Shown: one piece after another, positions 50,606 to 58,256 of the stretch
Numbering within the stretch: the stretch's first letter is position 1
How the letters are laid out: the number at the start of each line of letters is the position of its first letter
Source: Syntrophaceae bacterium UBA6087
GTDB taxonomy: Bacteria > Desulfobacterota > Desulfomonilia > UBA1062
Direction of reading: 5' to 3'
Assembly (NCBI GenBank): GCA_002448235.1
Contig: DIXF01000011.1
Span: forward strand, 124,001 to 188,000
DNA length: 64,000 nt
Program-made: the position numbers and the translations under genes
Notes under the pieces: generated by a model
Databases searched by the model: none
Seen by the model: only the letters and a program-made list of their open reading frames with translations
What the model was told of the DNA's origin: nothing

Positions 50606-51371
50606 CTTCAGTCCCTTCTTTGCGCAGCCCTGCAACGCGATGGGGGTGCGAGTACACGCGGAAGCTGTCTTTCTTGACGCGGCCTATGAGCGTGATTCCT
50701 GCTTTCACTGCCTGGTCGATTCCCTTTGTCGTTGTTGCGGCCTTGCTGATCACGACGGGTATGCCGGCATTTGCCGCCTTGGTTATCATCCCCAGGGGCT
50801 GCCTGCCCGTGCACCCGAGAACGCACCGGGAGAGGTCCACCCCGCCCAGCACCGCGTATCCGATCACCTTGTCGACCGTATTGTGTCTCCCGACATCGCT
50901 GCTTTTTGCAACCAGCCTGCCCTCGGACAGCAGGACCGAGCAGTGGGCGCCGCCGGTCCTCTCCCACAGACCGGATACGATGTGGTCTATGACCGTGAAG
51001 ATGAGGTCTTTTTCGATCTGAAGCGAGCTCTCCACCCTCGATACGAACGTGTCGCTCATGGACCCGCCGCAGGATTCTATGACCGAGTTGACGGCCTCTA
51101 CGCGCTGCGGGGCCCTGACCTTGATGGTAAGCCCTTCTACTTCGACCCCGTCGACCTTCCGCACGAGACCCTGGCTGACCACGAACCCTGCCCCCAGTTC
51201 CTTGAGCTGATCCGGGGTGGCCACCTGACTGATGATCGGCCGGTCGTTCAGGCAGATTACCACGACTTCCTCGCTGCAGACCTCTTCATTCTCCTCGGTT
51301 AAGCGGCCGCCCGAATAAGCCAGGCAGCGTACGGCATCAAGCGCATTGTCCGGTACATCTTTTCCGTTCAT
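50595..51371 (-). CDS. fdhD: Formate dehydrogenase sulfurtransferase FdhD (variant)
   Basis: A 258-residue FdhD/NarQ family protein, which carries sulfur from IscS to the molybdenum/tungsten cofactor of formate dehydrogenase. The family segments GGAHCSVLLSEG, SSDVGRHNTVDKVIG and GITLIGRVKKDSFRVYS are clear. The active-site loop normally reads CxxC. Here it is ESCGGSM, with the second cysteine replaced by Ser. The usual SGR-S motif appears as GCTGRQPLGM. The start at 51371 has GGAG 7 nt upstream. It lies 45 kb from fdhE, in an operon with rlmB and the thioesterase. Confidence 0.9.
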   Translation of the reverse strand: MNGKDVPDNALDAVRCLAYSGGRLTEENEEVCSEEVVVICLNDRPIISQVATPDQLKELGAGFVVSQGLVRKVDGVEVEGLTIKVRAPQRVEAVNSVIESCGGSMSDTFVSRVESSLQIEKDLIFTVIDHIVSGLWERTGGAHCSVLLSEGRLVAKSSDVGRHNTVDKVIGYAVLGGVDLSRCVLGCTGRQPLGMITKAANAGIPVVISKAATTTKGIDQAVKAGITLIGRVKKDSFRVYSHPHRVAGLRKEGTEGEG

Positions 51372-51417
51372 GGGAATGCTCCAATTCATCACGTACACGG
51401 TAATCGATCATCAATAG

Positions 51418-52116
51418 TTATGAAGCCGTCCTTCTGACTGCAAGCTCGTAGAGCCCGATCGTCGCGCTCTGTGACACATTGAGCGAGTTGAACGACCCCG
51501 TCATGGGGATATGGGCCATGAGATCGACCTCTTTCTCCAGGCCGTGCCGGATCCCGCTGTTCTCTCCTCCAAGCATCAGCGCTATTTTGTCGTATGCCGG
51601 CACTTCGCTGATGGGAACCGGCCCTTGGGCATTGAGGCCGATAATCCAGAACCCGTTCTTCTTGAGCTCCTTGCATGCCATGCGCAGGTTTTTCACCCGT
51701 GCGATCAGCGCATGTTCGGTTGCCCCGGCCGAGGCCTTGACAACGGCAGGGGTGATCTGGGCAGCCCTGTCTTCGGGGATAACGATCCCCGCATCGGCAA
51801 GGCCGTAGGCGGTTCGTATGATGGAGCCGGTATTCTGGGGATCTTCGATGGAATCGAGGAGGACCACGACCCGCTTGTCCACGAGCTCGGCGAGTGCGAC
51901 ATACGGGTAGGGGGAGACCTTCGCGATGATTCCCTGGTGATATTCCGTCTTGGAAAACTTGTCCAGCTCTTTCCTGGACAGGGTCTGCACAGGAACTTTT
52001 CCGGCGGCGCCGATTATGTCGTCGTAACACTGCCGGGCGGTCATTATCTCCTGGATGTCTCTCCTGCCTGAAAGGAGGGCTTCCATGACCGGATTCTTAC
52101 CGTAGATTATTTCCAA
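51418..52116 (-). CDS. rlmB: 23S rRNA (guanosine-2'-O-)-methyltransferase RlmB (SpoU/TrmH family)
   Basis: A 232-residue SPOUT methyltransferase. The N-terminal substrate-binding domain starts EIIYGKNPVMEALLSGRR. The C-terminal SpoU domain has motif 1 LDSIEDPQNTGSIIRTAYG, motif 2 ALMLGGENSGI and motif 3 IPMTGSFNSLNVSQSATI, which together form the knotted SAM site. The length is close to the usual 240-250. GGAGGAGAAC precedes the ATG. The fdhD gene follows 46 nt later. Confidence 0.92.
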   Translation of the reverse strand: MEIIYGKNPVMEALLSGRRDIQEIMTARQCYDDIIGAAGKVPVQTLSRKELDKFSKTEYHQGIIAKVSPYPYVALAELVDKRVVVLLDSIEDPQNTGSIIRTAYGLADAGIVIPEDRAAQITPAVVKASAGATEHALIARVKNLRMACKELKKNGFWIIGLNAQGPVPISEVPAYDKIALMLGGENSGIRHGLEKEVDLMAHIPMTGSFNSLNVSQSATIGLYELAVRRTAS

Positions 52117-52287
52117 TGTTCTCCTCCTTAAAGGGGCTTTGGATGAGAGGTTCCACCTCCTGCAGGTGTGCCTCTTTTCGTAAGATAATATTGTAGCTCA
52201 TTTCTCTGCTCATGGCATCCGGGAAATGCATGTTTTAAAAGGATGCGAAGATCGGCATTTCCGGCCCGGCATTCAGCGAACTTCAGG

Positions 52288-53136
52288 CTATACGACCCAG
52301 CTCGCGCGGTATTCCACCCCGCGGGGGCAGAAGATCCCGTGGGACTCGTCCAGTTTCTGCCACTTCCCGGGCAGGTTCAGCTGGCGGGCTGCTGCTTCGA
52401 AATGGAACATGGCGATCCCCATGTCGACGCGCTGGAGGTCCACTCCGGAAAATATCCTGCTGTATCCTGTCGTACGGGCCAGGAAGAAGTGGTGGCTTCC
52501 GTCTTTCAATACGACACGCCAGGGCTGCCTGTTCGTGGCTGACGGCGCAAGGCGCACCATTTCAAGGGCCTCACGGTATCTGCCCGCCTGTTCTTCATTC
52601 AGGGGAGACAAGAGGCTGTTTATGAAGAAGCGCTCGCTGAAAGCCTTCCTGTCTTTGGAACCGGCGCTTAAGGCAAAGAGCGAATCAAGGACTGACCGTG
52701 CAGCCAGAGGCTTGCCGACGGGACTCACCGCAGGAATGACCTCATCGGGGCCAAGGTCGATTTTCCGGCCGAAGAGGGAGCGGTTGAAGGTCCCGCCCAT
52801 CCAGCATGTCCCGAGGCCCAGCTGGGTGCAGAACAGGATGATGGCCTCAAAGGAATATCCGAAGTCTTCAAAGTCCATGGGTGAAGGCTTCAATGCCCCT
52901 ACAAGGATGTTTCTCGCCCCCTTGACGACTCCATAGGTGCCGGGCATATGCTTTTTCTCAGGCAGGTGGGCTTCCACGAGAGAAAAGCGCAGCCTTGTCC
53001 CGAACGGAGGAGGGTCCAGGCTTTCTATGAAGCTGCTGATCTGACCCATCTGATCTGCGGACACGGCCTCGTCGGAATAGCTTCTCCAGGATCTCCTCCG
53101 ACGGATGAGATCCGTCACCGGTTCACGATACTGCAT
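52288..53136 (-). CDS. Nitroreductase-like flavoprotein (TM1586 type)
   Basis: A 282-residue protein with two halves of nitroreductase fold. The FMN-binding-type segments are RRSWRSYSDEAV at the start, FGYSFEAIILFCTQLGLGTCWMGG in the middle, and LAPSATNRQPWRVVL in the second half, as in the putative TM nitroreductase family. It probably binds FMN within one chain. The substrate is unknown. An inverted repeat lies directly in its leader, followed by AAGGGGGG before the ATG. Confidence 0.83.
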   Translation of the reverse strand: MQYREPVTDLIRRRRSWRSYSDEAVSADQMGQISSFIESLDPPPFGTRLRFSLVEAHLPEKKHMPGTYGVVKGARNILVGALKPSPMDFEDFGYSFEAIILFCTQLGLGTCWMGGTFNRSLFGRKIDLGPDEVIPAVSPVGKPLAARSVLDSLFALSAGSKDRKAFSERFFINSLLSPLNEEQAGRYREALEMVRLAPSATNRQPWRVVLKDGSHHFFLARTTGYSRIFSGVDLQRVDMGIAMFHFEAAARQLNLPGKWQKLDESHGIFCPRGVEYRASWVV

Positions 53137-53148
53137 GATGTCCCCCCT

Positions 53149-53175
53149 TATCCGGATTTTGAAGAAAACCGGATA
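53149..53175. repeat. Inverted repeat in the leader of the nitroreductase-like gene
   Basis: TATCCGG (53149-53155) and CCGGATA (53169-53175) with TTTT/AAAA inside give an 11-bp stem with one bulged base. It lies 13 nt upstream of the ATG (minus strand), just before the ribosome binding site. It may be an operator or a leader hairpin. Confidence 0.6.
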
Positions 53176-53327
53176 TCCTTAAGCATACGCCTTTTCCCTG
53201 GGCATAAAGTGATATTCTGAGATGAGGCCCATAAGAATATATAATAATTGCCATAAGATTGAAAAGTTAAAATGCCCTGCCTTTCACTTGAGGGGGTAGA
53301 CAGACACGGCCTCTCCGGGAGCCGTCT

Positions 53328-54881
53328 TCAGTGAGGGCGGAAGGGCTGGTCGGGGGGTCGGCGGATATCCGGTTCTAACTGCAGGAGCCCTTCAGGGAAG
53401 GTGTCCCGGGGAGTACAGAGCGATTTGCGGAAGTGGATGCCCACGATCATGAGACGTACCGCCTCGCCAAAGGTCTTGGGATTGATGAAAAGGCTCTTGA
53501 TCAGCAGCTTCCAGAAGTACTTCCGGAAGCCTTCCTCATTTCTGATGCCCATGCGCCAGAGGCTCTTGAGAAAGGCCATGAAGCCGGACATATGGATTTT
53601 TGAAACCGTTCTTTGATGGTAGGTTTTCAGGAAGATCAGGCACCTTTGGTAATATCCCTCGGGAGAGTAGATCGTATCCAGAACCTGACGGTAGCCTTCG
53701 ACGAGCTTCCCCATGTCCATTTTCGGAATGAAGTTGATCGAAAAGGCGGTGTTGTTGCCCGTGCTATCGCCGATGAGCCTCCCTTCCGTTTTCAGACGCT
53801 TCCATAGCTTCGTGCCGGGCAGCGCGTTGAGGATGCCCACCATGGCCATGGTTATCCCGCTTGATTGGATAAAATCGATCTGGCTCTGAAAGATGGTCTC
53901 CGGATCGTTGTCAAAGCCAAGGATAAACCCGCCCATGACCTCCATCCCGTTGTGCTGGATGGTCTTCACGGCCTGAAGAAGGTCGTTCTTGGTATTCTGG
54001 TACTTGTTCGTTTCTTTCAGGCTCTCCACGTTGGGCGTCTCGATGCCGACAAAGACCTTGTTGAATCCGGCCCGGGCCATCAGCGACATGAGCCCTTCTT
54101 CTTCGGCAAGGTTGACGGACGCCTCGGTGAAGAAGTGGAAGGGCCGTCCATGCGTTTCCATCCATATCCCCAGCGAGCGGAGCATCTCTTTCACCCTGAC
54201 CTTTGAGCCGATGAAGTTGTCGTCCACGATGAAAACCGACCCCCGCCATCCCTTCCGGTACAGGGAGTCGATCTCGCCGATAAACTGCTCGGGAGATTTC
54301 GTCCGCTGCTTTCTCCCGTTCAGAAGGACGATGTCGCAGAATTCGCAGTCAAACGGGCAGCCGCGGGAGAATTGAACGAGCATGGAGTCGTAGTCGGAGA
54401 AGTTGATAAGGTCCCACTCCGGGATGGGCGTCAACGAAAGGTCCGGGTGATCCGTCGTTGCGTACACAGGCTTCGGAGAGTTCTGTGCGATATCGGCGAA
54501 CAGCTCCGGCAGGATGGCCTCCGACTCGCCCAGAACCAGATGGTCGACATCCGTACAACCTCCCGGCGATGTGGTGAAATAGGGGCCGCCGGCAATAATT
54601 TTCACACCCAAGCGCCTGCACCTGGCGATTACCTTCACGACTGAGTCTTTCTGAACGTGCATGGCGCTGATGCAGACATAATCCGCCCACAACAGGTCCG
54701 AGTCCTTAAGCTTCCGTACATTCATGTCAACGAGGCGCTTCTCCCATTCGGAAGGCGCCAGTGCAGCAACGGTGAGGATGCCCAGGGGGGGGAAGGCCGC
54801 CTTTTTCGAAACGAAACGCAACGCGTGTTTAAAGCTCCAGAAAGTATCCGGGATCTCCGGATACACGAACAGCAGCTTCAT
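53328..54881 (-). CDS. B12-binding radical SAM protein (DUF4070 type)
   Basis: A 517-residue enzyme. An N-terminal cobalamin-binding fold (residues 1-150, LLFVYPEIPDTFWSF, AGGPYFTT) is followed by a radical SAM domain with cluster ligands in RGCPFDCEFC, then the C-terminal DUF4070-like region (about 380-517). The relatives include methylases and cyclases of pigments and hopanoids, but most are unassigned. The gene stands alone. The 190-bp gap on its 3' side has no clear terminator, and the 311-bp gap on its 5' side holds a REP-like element. Confidence 0.87.
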   Translation of the reverse strand: MKLLFVYPEIPDTFWSFKHALRFVSKKAAFPPLGILTVAALAPSEWEKRLVDMNVRKLKDSDLLWADYVCISAMHVQKDSVVKVIARCRRLGVKIIAGGPYFTTSPGGCTDVDHLVLGESEAILPELFADIAQNSPKPVYATTDHPDLSLTPIPEWDLINFSDYDSMLVQFSRGCPFDCEFCDIVLLNGRKQRTKSPEQFIGEIDSLYRKGWRGSVFIVDDNFIGSKVRVKEMLRSLGIWMETHGRPFHFFTEASVNLAEEEGLMSLMARAGFNKVFVGIETPNVESLKETNKYQNTKNDLLQAVKTIQHNGMEVMGGFILGFDNDPETIFQSQIDFIQSSGITMAMVGILNALPGTKLWKRLKTEGRLIGDSTGNNTAFSINFIPKMDMGKLVEGYRQVLDTIYSPEGYYQRCLIFLKTYHQRTVSKIHMSGFMAFLKSLWRMGIRNEEGFRKYFWKLLIKSLFINPKTFGEAVRLMIVGIHFRKSLCTPRDTFPEGLLQLEPDIRRPPDQPFRPH

Positions 54882-55042
54882 ACCATTTCCCTTTCTAAGG
54901 ATCCTCTATATAAAAACAATACCTCGATAGAGGCAGGTCTCAACAAAAACCCACCGGCGTTAAAAAAAAGCATAACACTATTCAACTTCTTACCGGTGTC
55001 AAACAACCTCAAATCATGTGCAAAACCTATGTTAAGCAACGT
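54882..55042. other. AT-rich intergenic stretch
   Basis: AT-rich spacer ahead of the radical SAM gene, with no gene seen. It may hold that gene's promoter, which I could not place. Confidence 0.35.
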
Positions 55043-55133
55043 GGAAAAGGGGACAGATTTATTTTTCCTCTTTTCATTTCCCGATTAACCTCCGCGGCGA
55101 CGGCCGTGGAAAAAATAAATCTGTCCCCTTTTC
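55043..55133. repeat. REP-like inverted repeat
   Basis: Two 26-nt arms face each other: the left arm (55043-55068) contains AAAAGGGGACAGATTTATTT, and the right arm (55108-55133) is its reverse complement apart from one extra A. About 39 nt lie between, with CCGCGGCGACGGCCGTGG-like GC-rich sequence. Repeats with this core are scattered in many proteobacterial genomes beside IS200-like REP-associated transposases. No transposase gene is here. Confidence 0.8.
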
Positions 55134-55192
55134 AGACTCTTTCCTCTTGGCGGAAGCATCCTTTTGGTTGACAGAGAGAACGAAGGAAACGT

Positions 55193-56251
55193 ATGGCGTT
55201 AAAAGAGCGAACACCACACTCCAGCCCGAAAGGAATGCGAATGTTCTCCCATGACGATATCGAGAGAAAGAGTATGGTCATCCTGAGGGTCCTGAATCAG
55301 GCGGGGCAACCTCTGGGCGCGCGGATAATCGCCCGGAGGATGAAGGATTACGGGATCAGCCTGAGCGAACGGGCCGTGCGCTACCACCTGCAGTTCATGG
55401 ACGAGCTTCTCCTTACCGAGCTCGTGGGGAGAAGGGACGGCAGGGTCATCACCGCAAAGGGGATCGAAGAGCTGCGGAACGCCCGGGTGCAGGACAAGGT
55501 CGGGTATGCCATCTCCCGCATCGAGGTGCTCTCGTACCGGACAACCTTCGATATCGAGAAGCGCAGAGGTCTGGTCCCGGTCAACATTTCTTTCTTTCCG
55601 GAAAAGATCTTTCCGGATGCTGTGGTCGCCATGAAAGGGGCGTTCGAAGCGGGGCTCTGCACCAGCGACCTCGTGTGCATCGCCCGCGGCGGTACCTTTA
55701 TGGCCGACATGCACGTGCCCGAAGGACAGGTCGGATTCGCGACGATCTGCAGCATCATCTTAAACGGCGTGCTGCTGAAAAGGGGGATACCGATGGATTC
55801 GAAGTTCGGCGGCATTCTCCAGATGCAGGACGGGAAGCCGGTGCGGTTCGTGGAGCTCATCCACTATTCCGGTACGTCGCTCGACCCCTCCGAGGCCTTT
55901 ATCAGCGCGAAAATGACCTCGGTGCGCGATGTCATCGAAAAGGGAGACGGAAAGATGCTCGCAAATTTCCGTGAAGTGACGGGAATCTGCAGGGAGAGCG
56001 CCATCGAGGTCGTGGACATGCTCTCGAAGGTGGGGATCCGGGGGGTGTTGTCCGTGGGCAGAATAGGCGAGCCCGTGTGCCAGGTGCCGGTGGATGTCAG
56101 CAAGGTCGGCATGATCCTCTTCGGAGGGCTCAATCCCGTGGCGTCCGCCCGTGAGCTGGGATTCGGCGCCGAGAACCTGGCCATGTCGACCGTCATGGAT
56201 TTTCAGGAGCTGAAACCCTTTTCTCAGGCATATCGGGAAGTCATTCGATAG
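55193..56251 (+). CDS. NrpR-like transcription regulator (winged helix plus DUF128)
   Basis: A 352-residue regulator. An N-terminal winged-helix domain (residues 22-90: DIERKSMVILRVLNQAG, YGISLSERAVRYHL) is followed by one NrpR/DUF128 regulatory domain (about 110-350) with FPEKIFPDAVV, RGGTFMADMHVPEGQVGFATI and FGGLNPVASARELG. In methanogens NrpR represses nitrogen-assimilation genes and responds to 2-oxoglutarate. Bacterial single-domain relatives are of uncertain role. AAGGAAACGT precedes the ATG. A TTGACA just upstream (55168-55173) has no good -10. It converges on the glycyl radical enzyme operon. Confidence 0.85.
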   Translation: MALKERTPHSSPKGMRMFSHDDIERKSMVILRVLNQAGQPLGARIIARRMKDYGISLSERAVRYHLQFMDELLLTELVGRRDGRVITAKGIEELRNARVQDKVGYAISRIEVLSYRTTFDIEKRRGLVPVNISFFPEKIFPDAVVAMKGAFEAGLCTSDLVCIARGGTFMADMHVPEGQVGFATICSIILNGVLLKRGIPMDSKFGGILQMQDGKPVRFVELIHYSGTSLDPSEAFISAKMTSVRDVIEKGDGKMLANFREVTGICRESAIEVVDMLSKVGIRGVLSVGRIGEPVCQVPVDVSKVGMILFGGLNPVASARELGFGAENLAMSTVMDFQELKPFSQAYREVIR

Positions 56252-56347
56252 GCAACGTCTTTTCGGACATGATTGATTAACGGTACCCGTTTCCTGTCTT
56301 TCCCGGGGGGAATCTCTAGGGGGAAGCCTCTCTGGGCCGCCTGTTTC

Positions 56348-57205
56348 TCAGAATTCGGTGACAGGGTTGAGCTCCGTCTCCGGATAGATCTGCCCGTGCT
56401 TTGGCGGCATGGAATTGTAGACCCAGTTTATGTCGATGATGCCCAGCCTCGTGTTCCGGAAATCCTCGAACCCTCGGAAAACTCCCCGGACGAGCACGTC
56501 CTCCATGTCGAGGGTGAGGCCGAACACGGCAACGTCCGTACCGGCCTTCAAGCTCCCGAACTCATCCCGGTACGCCCGCGGTGAAAAGACCAGCCGCGTG
56601 CTGTCGGAGGCCTGACACTGGATGAGGGGGATGATTATCGGGAATCCGTCGGAATCGATTATCGAGAGGAATTTCAGGCTGTCGAGCCGGTTGAAAAGAC
56701 CTTCTGCCCAAGGCTTTAAGATCCGCTCATCTTTTCCCGCCCGTGCCGGCGATTTTGCCATCCTGGTCAGGAGCGTGGAGATGACGATCCTTCTCATGGG
56801 CAGGCGTTCCTTCCCGTAAGTCCCCACGAGATCCATGTAGTGAACGGTGTGTATTCCGAAGTAGGCGTTGTAGCGGAACATGGGCTTGGTGTTGAACATC
56901 ATGTAATCTTCGCCGTGCGTCTCGCAGTGGGTCCAAAGGGCCTTTCCCCGCCAGAGGCTCTTGGACAGCGTCATGATGAGGAAGCCTGTCTTGGGGTTCG
57001 ATCTCACGTTCAGCTTGCTCAAGCCTTCGGAAAACTGTCCCCAGATGAGCTTTTCCGGTGTCTTTGCCTGGAGCGCCGTGATCAGGGTGATGTGGGGAAG
57101 GCCGTCCGAATTCACCGTGGCGATGAGACCTACCTTGGCCTCGGGCTCGAAGTCCGGCAGGTCCTTCTCAGCGAACCTGGTGATGATATTTTTTGTCCTT
57201 GCCAA
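56348..57205 (-). CDS. FMN-binding split-barrel protein (pyridoxamine 5'-phosphate oxidase-like)
   Basis: A 285-residue protein with two split-barrel-like halves. The first begins KVGLIATVNSDGLPHITLIT, the second KFLSIIDSDGFPIIIPLIQ. Both match flavin-binding PNPOx-like strands. The start is TTG 57205 with GGAGG 6 nt upstream. It is the last gene of the glycyl radical enzyme operon, 19 nt after the activase. A role in flavin-based reduction, oxygen defence or repair of the oxygen-sensitive enzyme is possible, but the sequence does not decide. Confidence 0.75.
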   Translation of the reverse strand: MARTKNIITRFAEKDLPDFEPEAKVGLIATVNSDGLPHITLITALQAKTPEKLIWGQFSEGLSKLNVRSNPKTGFLIMTLSKSLWRGKALWTHCETHGEDYMMFNTKPMFRYNAYFGIHTVHYMDLVGTYGKERLPMRRIVISTLLTRMAKSPARAGKDERILKPWAEGLFNRLDSLKFLSIIDSDGFPIIIPLIQCQASDSTRLVFSPRAYRDEFGSLKAGTDVAVFGLTLDMEDVLVRGVFRGFEDFRNTRLGIIDINWVYNSMPPKHGQIYPETELNPVTEF

Positions 57206-57224
57206 AGAGCACCTCCGTTATGTT

Positions 57225-58256
57225 TCAGCCCTTACCGCCTGTGATCAGGCTCAAGCGCGGTTTCTCCAGCTGGCCGCTCGTAAAGACCATGTCCGGCTTT
57301 TCCAGAACCTTGCGTGCAACGCCTGCAAGCCGCTCCATCTCGTCTTCAGCGACAAGGTCCAGATCCCTGCACCCCCACTCGATTCCGAGCCCCTCGTACT
57401 TGTGGGTGCACAGTTTGTTGAATGCGCAGAGGTCCCACCTTTCTACCCGGTCGATAAGCTTTTCTCTGATGAAGGTCCCGATGGCGCGGATGTTCACCGG
57501 GTTTGCCGTGTGATCCGGGATGACCGGCGTCCTGATCCAGAGTGAGCCGGGCATACCCGTGCTCTCCATGAACTCGGAGAGCTTCAGGAGGTTTTCCAGG
57601 ATCAGGGTGCTCGTTACGCCGGTATAATCCTTATGCTGCTCGGGCGCGATGGCTTTGACATCGAAAAGCACGAGATCGGTATACGGCATGAGAGACTCCA
57701 GGGTCTCCCATTGGCACTGGCCGCAGGTATCGAGCGCCGTGTGCAGGCCGTGCTCCTTCAATTCTTTCAGCAGCGCCCTGGCAAACGCGGGCTGAAGCGT
57801 CGGCTCGCCGCCCGAAAGGGTTACCCCGCCCCCCGACTTCTCGTAGTAGACCCTGTCCTTGTCGATCTCGCGTATGATCCCGGATGCGGTCATGGTGCCC
57901 CCGTATGCTTCCAGGGCAGTGGAAGGGCAGATCTCGGTGCAGGTGAGACAGCCTTTGCATTTCGACCGGTCGATCGCAATGCCGTTATCCGTAGAGGAAA
58001 GGGCATGGTCGGGGCAGGCGTTCACGCATTCCAGGCAGCCGATGCACTTGTGCCCCTCCCAATGGATTTCGGGCGTATTCGAGATGCTCTCCGGGTTGTG
58101 GCACCACGCGCACCGCAAAGGACAGCCTTTGAAAAAGACCGTGCTCCTGATGCCGGGCCCGTCTTCCACGGACATCCGCTGGATCCTCAGGACCGTTCCT
58201 CTGGGGAATATCATGTTCTCGTTTTTCACGGCCCGGTCCCCTTTAGCACGATTCAT
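57225..58256 (-). CDS. Glycyl radical enzyme activating enzyme (radical SAM)
   Basis: A 343-residue activase that abstracts hydrogen from the glycine of its partner enzyme. The radical SAM cluster ligands are in KGCPLRCAWCHNPE. Two inserted ferredoxin-type clusters follow (CIGCLECVNACP and CKGCLTCTEICP), as in the activases of dehydratase and decarboxylase-type glycyl radical enzymes rather than of pyruvate formate-lyase. LSGGEPTLQP is the SAM-binding stretch. ATG 58256 overlaps the enzyme's stop by 14 bp and has GAGG upstream. A GTG at 58229 with AGGGGA is an alternative start. Confidence 0.93.
   Translation of the reverse strand: MNRAKGDRAVKNENMIFPRGTVLRIQRMSVEDGPGIRSTVFFKGCPLRCAWCHNPESISNTPEIHWEGHKCIGCLECVNACPDHALSSTDNGIAIDRSKCKGCLTCTEICPSTALEAYGGTMTASGIIREIDKDRVYYEKSGGGVTLSGGEPTLQPAFARALLKELKEHGLHTALDTCGQCQWETLESLMPYTDLVLFDVKAIAPEQHKDYTGVTSTLILENLLKLSEFMESTGMPGSLWIRTPVIPDHTANPVNIRAIGTFIREKLIDRVERWDLCAFNKLCTHKYEGLGIEWGCRDLDLVAEDEMERLAGVARKVLEKPDMVFTSGQLEKPRLSLITGGKG

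Noticed and set aside
55168..55198. TTGACA 19 nt before the NrpR-like ATG as a promoter
   Set aside because: The matching -10 (TATGGC) would overlap the start codon, while a good ribosome binding site for that start argues for transcription from further upstream.
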